A stretch of 64,000 bases of DNA from Gammaproteobacteria bacterium (GTDB taxonomy: Bacteria; Pseudomonadota; Gammaproteobacteria; Ga0077536), in assembly GCA_020849475.1 (NCBI GenBank), contig JADLGE010000026.1, forward strand, positions 35,355 to 99,354. The letters are read 5' to 3'. Each line of letters opens with the position of its first letter. Within the stretch, counting starts at the first letter, position 1. The position numbers and the translations under genes were made by a program. The notes below the pieces were generated by a model. The model ran no database searches. It saw only the letters and a list, made by a program, of their open reading frames with translations, and was not told where the DNA came from. Positions 61,308 to 64,000 of this stretch are shown one piece after another.

Positions 61308-62423
61308 TCAGCCCGCCAAGGCCTGCAGGGGCTGCACGTAGGCCAGCCCCAAGGCTTGCGCTACCGCCGCGCAGGTCACCTGGCCAGCATGGATGTTGAG
61401 CCCGTTGGCGAGGCCCGCGTCATCGCCAAGCGCACGCTTGACGCCCTTGTCGGCGAGCGCCAGCACGTAGGGCAGGGTGGCGTTGTTCAAGGCGAAGGTC
61501 GAGGTGCGCGGCACCGCGCCCGGCATGTTGGCCACGCAGTAATGCACCACGCCGGATTCGACGAAAGTCGGGTTCTGGTGGGTGGTGGGGTGCGAGGTCT
61601 CGAAGCAGCCGCCCTGGTCGATGGCAACGTCCACCACCACCGCGCCGCGCTTCATGTGTTCGAGCATGGCGCGGGTCAGGAGTTTGGGCGCGGCGGCGCC
61701 CGGGATGAGCACCGCGCCGATGACGAGGTCGGCGTCGCGGACCGCCTGCTCAATATGCTCGAGCGTCGAGTACACGCACTTGACGCGGCCCTGGTATTTA
61801 TCAGTCAGGTGACGCAGGCGATCGAGGGATTTATCGAACAAGGTCACGTCGGCGCCGAGGCCGACCGCCATCTGCGCGGCATGGTCGCCGACCACCCCAC
61901 CACCGATGATCACGACCTTGGCCGGCGCCACGCCCGGCACGCCGCCGAGCAGGATGCCGAGGCCGCCTTGTGCCATTTCAAGACAATGGGCGCCGGCCTG
62001 TACCGCAAGGCGTCCCGCCACTTCACTCATCGGCGCCAGCAGCGGCAGGCCGCCGTGTCTGTCGGTGACGGTTTCATAGGCAATGGCAGTGACGCCGCAA
62101 GCGATGAGACCGCGCGCCTGTGGCGCATCGGGCGCGAGATGCAGATAAGTGAAGAGCAGCTGGCCGGCGCGCATGCGGGCGATCTCCTGCGGCTGCGGTT
62201 CCTTGACCTTGACCACCATGTCGGCGCGCGCGAAGACTTCATCGGCGGTGCCGACCTCGGCGCCCGCCGCGCGATAGTCGGCGTCATGCATGCCGATGCC
62301 GGCGCCAGCCTCTGATTCCACCAGCACGCGGTGGCCACGGTGCACCAGCTCGCGCACGCTGCCCGGCGTCAGGCCGACGCGGTATTCATGGTTTTTTATT
62401 TCTTTCGGGACGCCGATGAGCAT
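61308..62423 (-). CDS. ald: Alanine dehydrogenase
   Basis: NAD-dependent L-alanine/pyruvate interconversion. The 371 residues match Ald: [23 protein letters not shown] at the start, [11 protein letters not shown] with the catalytic Lys, FTYLHLAPD with the catalytic His, [27 protein letters not shown] as the Rossmann loop, and [16 protein letters not shown]. The C-terminus matches as well. An inverted family A repeat pair and the SRP RNA gene lie upstream, so the promoter must be in the short gap at about 62424-62468. No regulator gene of the AldR type is adjacent. Confidence 0.96.
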   Translation of the reverse strand: MLIGVPKEIKNHEYRVGLTPGSVRELVHRGHRVLVESEAGAGIGMHDADYRAAGAEVGTADEVFARADMVVKVKEPQPQEIARMRAGQLLFTYLHLAPDAPQARGLIACGVTAIAYETVTDRHGGLPLLAPMSEVAGRLAVQAGAHCLEMAQGGLGILLGGVPGVAPAKVVIIGGGVVGDHAAQMAVGLGADVTLFDKSLDRLRHLTDKYQGRVKCVYSTLEHIEQAVRDADLVIGAVLIPGAAAPKLLTRAMLEHMKRGAVVVDVAIDQGGCFETSHPTTHQNPTFVESGVVHYCVANMPGAVPRTSTFALNNATLPYVLALADKGVKRALGDDAGLANGLNIHAGQVTCAAVAQALGLAYVQPLQALAG

Positions 62424-62468
62424 GAAGGTTCTCCTGTCGATGCCGGCGGGAGATGCCCGCGCGCGTGC

Positions 62469-62523
62469 TGTGGGTCAGACTTCAGTCTGACATTCAAAAT
62501 GTCAGACTGAAGTCTGACCCACA
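62469..62523. repeat. Family A repeats, perfect inverted pair
   Basis: Two 26-base copies facing each other with only CAA between, forming a perfect hairpin of 26 pairs (core TCAGACTTCAGTCTGA, outer TGTGGG and CCCACA). It lies between the start of ald (minus) and the SRP RNA gene (plus), a divergent gap, so it differs in position from most copies. Confidence 0.9.
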
Positions 62524-62567
62524 ATAAGGGAGACCTGTAGTACACTCGCGCCCGGACACGAATCAAT

Positions 62568-62677
<110 letters not shown>

Positions 62678-62760
62678 GCCTTATTCTCTTGTGACCGGCT
62701 TCGACGGTCATGCGCACCTGCCCGGTGCCGACCCCGCGTTTTAGTGAAGAGTAACGCCAC

Positions 62761-64000
62761 ATGAGCTACCAGGTCCTCGCACGCAAGTGGAGGCCGCGCA
62801 ACTTTGCCGAGGTGATTGGGCAGGCGCACGTGCTCAAGGCCTTGATCAACGCGCTGGACACCGGTCGCCTGCATCATGCTTACCTGTTCACCGGCACGCG
62901 CGGCGTGGGCAAGACCACCCTCGCGCGGGTGCTGGCCAAGGCCCTGAACTGCGAGACCGGCGTCAGCAGCACACCCTGCGGCGTGTGCAGCGCCTGCACC
63001 GCCATCGACCAGGGCCGTTTCGTCGATCTCATCGAAGTCGACGCCGCCTCGCGCACCAAGGTCGACGAGACCCGCGAACTGCTGGACAACGTGCAGTACG
63101 CGCCGACCCATGCGCGTTACAAGGTGTACCTCATCGACGAAGTGCACATGTTCTCCAATCACTCCTTCAACGCGCTGTTGAAGACCCTCGAAGAACCACC
63201 TGCCCACGTCAAATTCCTGCTCGCGACCACCGATCCGAAAAAGCTGCCGGTCACGATTCTGTCGCGCTGTCTGCAGTTCAACCTGACGCGCATGCCGGCC
63301 GGTCTCCTGGCCCAGCATCTCGCCACCGTACTGCAGGCCGAAGGCATCGCCTTCGAGGACAGCGCGCTCACGCTGATTGCACAGTCGGCCGGCGGCAGCG
63401 TGCGTGATTCCCTGAGCCTTCTCGATCAGGCCATCGCCCACGGCGCCGGCAAGGTCGACACCAATGAAGTGGTGATGATGCTCGGCACGGTCGACCAGGA
63501 CCGCGTCGTGAAGATTCTGTCGATGGTCGCCGAGGGCGATGCCCATGCCGTGATCGCCGCCGCGCGCGAACTCGCGAGCTATGTGCCGGACTACGGCCAG
63601 GTGCTGGCGGAAATGGCTTCGCTGCTGAGACGGGTGGCGGTGGTGCAGGTGCTGGGTGGCACGGCTGGGGATCTGGAAGGCGACGCGCGGGTGGTGGCGC
63701 TGGCCGCCAGCTTGCCGGCAGACGAAGTACAGCTCCTGTACCAGATAGCGCTGACCGGACGCCGCGATCTGGCCATGAGCCCCGACGCCGAAGCGGCGTT
63801 TGAAATGACTTTGTTGCGCATGCTGGCGTTTCGCCCGGCGGGGGTGGTGAGCATGCCCGCCAACAGTGCGCCACGCAGCGCGCCCCTCGTACGTGCTCCC
63901 GCGCCGGCGCCGGCGTTAAGTCGCGCCAGCGAAATCCCGGCCAGTGCGCCGCCGGCGGCCGTGAGTGCGCCGCTGGTGATGGCCGCGGCGCCGCCGGCCG
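62761..64000 (+). CDS. dnaX: DNA polymerase III subunit gamma/tau (partial, runs off window)
   Basis: The ATG at 62761 opens MSYQVLARKWRPRNFAEVIGQ, the standard DnaX start. Walker A is GTRGVGKTT (Lys51), followed by the zinc-binding CETGVSSTPCGVCSAC, DEVHMFSNHSFNALLKTLEEPP and the SRC sensor-1 region (ILSRCLQF). The AAA+ clamp-loader domains are complete and the reading frame stays open to the window end (413 codons), where a Pro/Ala-rich linker starts. The region where Escherichia coli has its frameshift signal (about codon 430) lies beyond the window. Confidence 0.97.
   Translation, partial: MSYQVLARKWRPRNFAEVIGQAHVLKALINALDTGRLHHAYLFTGTRGVGKTTLARVLAKALNCETGVSSTPCGVCSACTAIDQGRFVDLIEVDAASRTKVDETRELLDNVQYAPTHARYKVYLIDEVHMFSNHSFNALLKTLEEPPAHVKFLLATTDPKKLPVTILSRCLQFNLTRMPAGLLAQHLATVLQAEGIAFEDSALTLIAQSAGGSVRDSLSLLDQAIAHGAGKVDTNEVVMMLGTVDQDRVVKILSMVAEGDAHAVIAAARELASYVPDYGQVLAEMASLLRRVAVVQVLGGTAGDLEGDARVVALAASLPADEVQLLYQIALTGRRDLAMSPDAEAAFEMTLLRMLAFRPAGVVSMPANSAPRSAPLVRAPAPAPALSRASEIPASAPPAAVSAPLVMAAAPPA

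Overview
The window is a GC-rich, densely packed bacterial chromosome segment. A tamA-tamB pair, the ffs-dnaX arrangement, a complete selenocysteine locus, UrtABCDE and a multi-PAS kinase suggest a metabolically broad proteobacterium, most likely an environmental gammaproteobacterium. I cannot name a genus. No phage, transposase or CRISPR array is visible.

Layout. (1) 1-7.3 kb: a selenocysteine island with selA, selB, a serine hydrolase, tRNA-Sec (selC), a secreted MsrA-thioredoxin-MsrB fusion and selD. (2) 7.4-17 kb: an amidohydrolase, an ANTAR response regulator beside a nine-PAS soluble histidine kinase, a single-domain receiver, a HugZ-like protein, a cupin and a desaturase. (3) 17-25.7 kb: a TauD-type dioxygenase behind a nested inverted repeat, tamA-tamB, a GST, an SDR and a small SET-domain protein. 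(4) 25.9-37.1 kb: a urea/short-chain amide module made of an operon urtABCDE-fmdA-fmdB, divergent from a hybrid kinase with an NCS1 transporter-like sensor region and its LuxR-type response regulator. (5) 37.2-41.1 kb: a protein kinase, an esterase, a core-MetE-like protein and a tyrosine phosphatase. (6) 41.1-46.4 kb: an unusual five-gene cluster with a stand-alone phosphohistidine swivelling domain, two proteins I do not recognise, a carboxyltransferase-fold protein with altered metal-site residues, and an SDR. This is the best candidate for an undescribed system. (7) 46.5-53.2 kb: an outer-membrane barrel and a 39-residue membrane peptide, then a sulfide/persulfide and copper module: a BigR/SqrR-type ArsR repressor, two persulfide-dioxygenase-like proteins (one fused to rhodanese) and a two-YHS copper ATPase. 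(8) 53.3-57.2 kb: a 1299-residue FecR-TPR-outer-membrane-barrel fusion whose -10 box suggests a leaderless mRNA. (9) 57.3-64 kb: hydantoinase-type hyuA-hyuB, alanine dehydrogenase, the small SRP RNA and the start of dnaX.

Two families of short palindromic repeats lie between genes across the window. Family A has the core TCAGACTTCAGTCTGA and family B the core GTGCGAATTCATTCGCAC. Most copies sit between convergent genes, often as inverted pairs able to form long hairpins. They look like REP/BIME-type elements that may double as bidirectional terminators.
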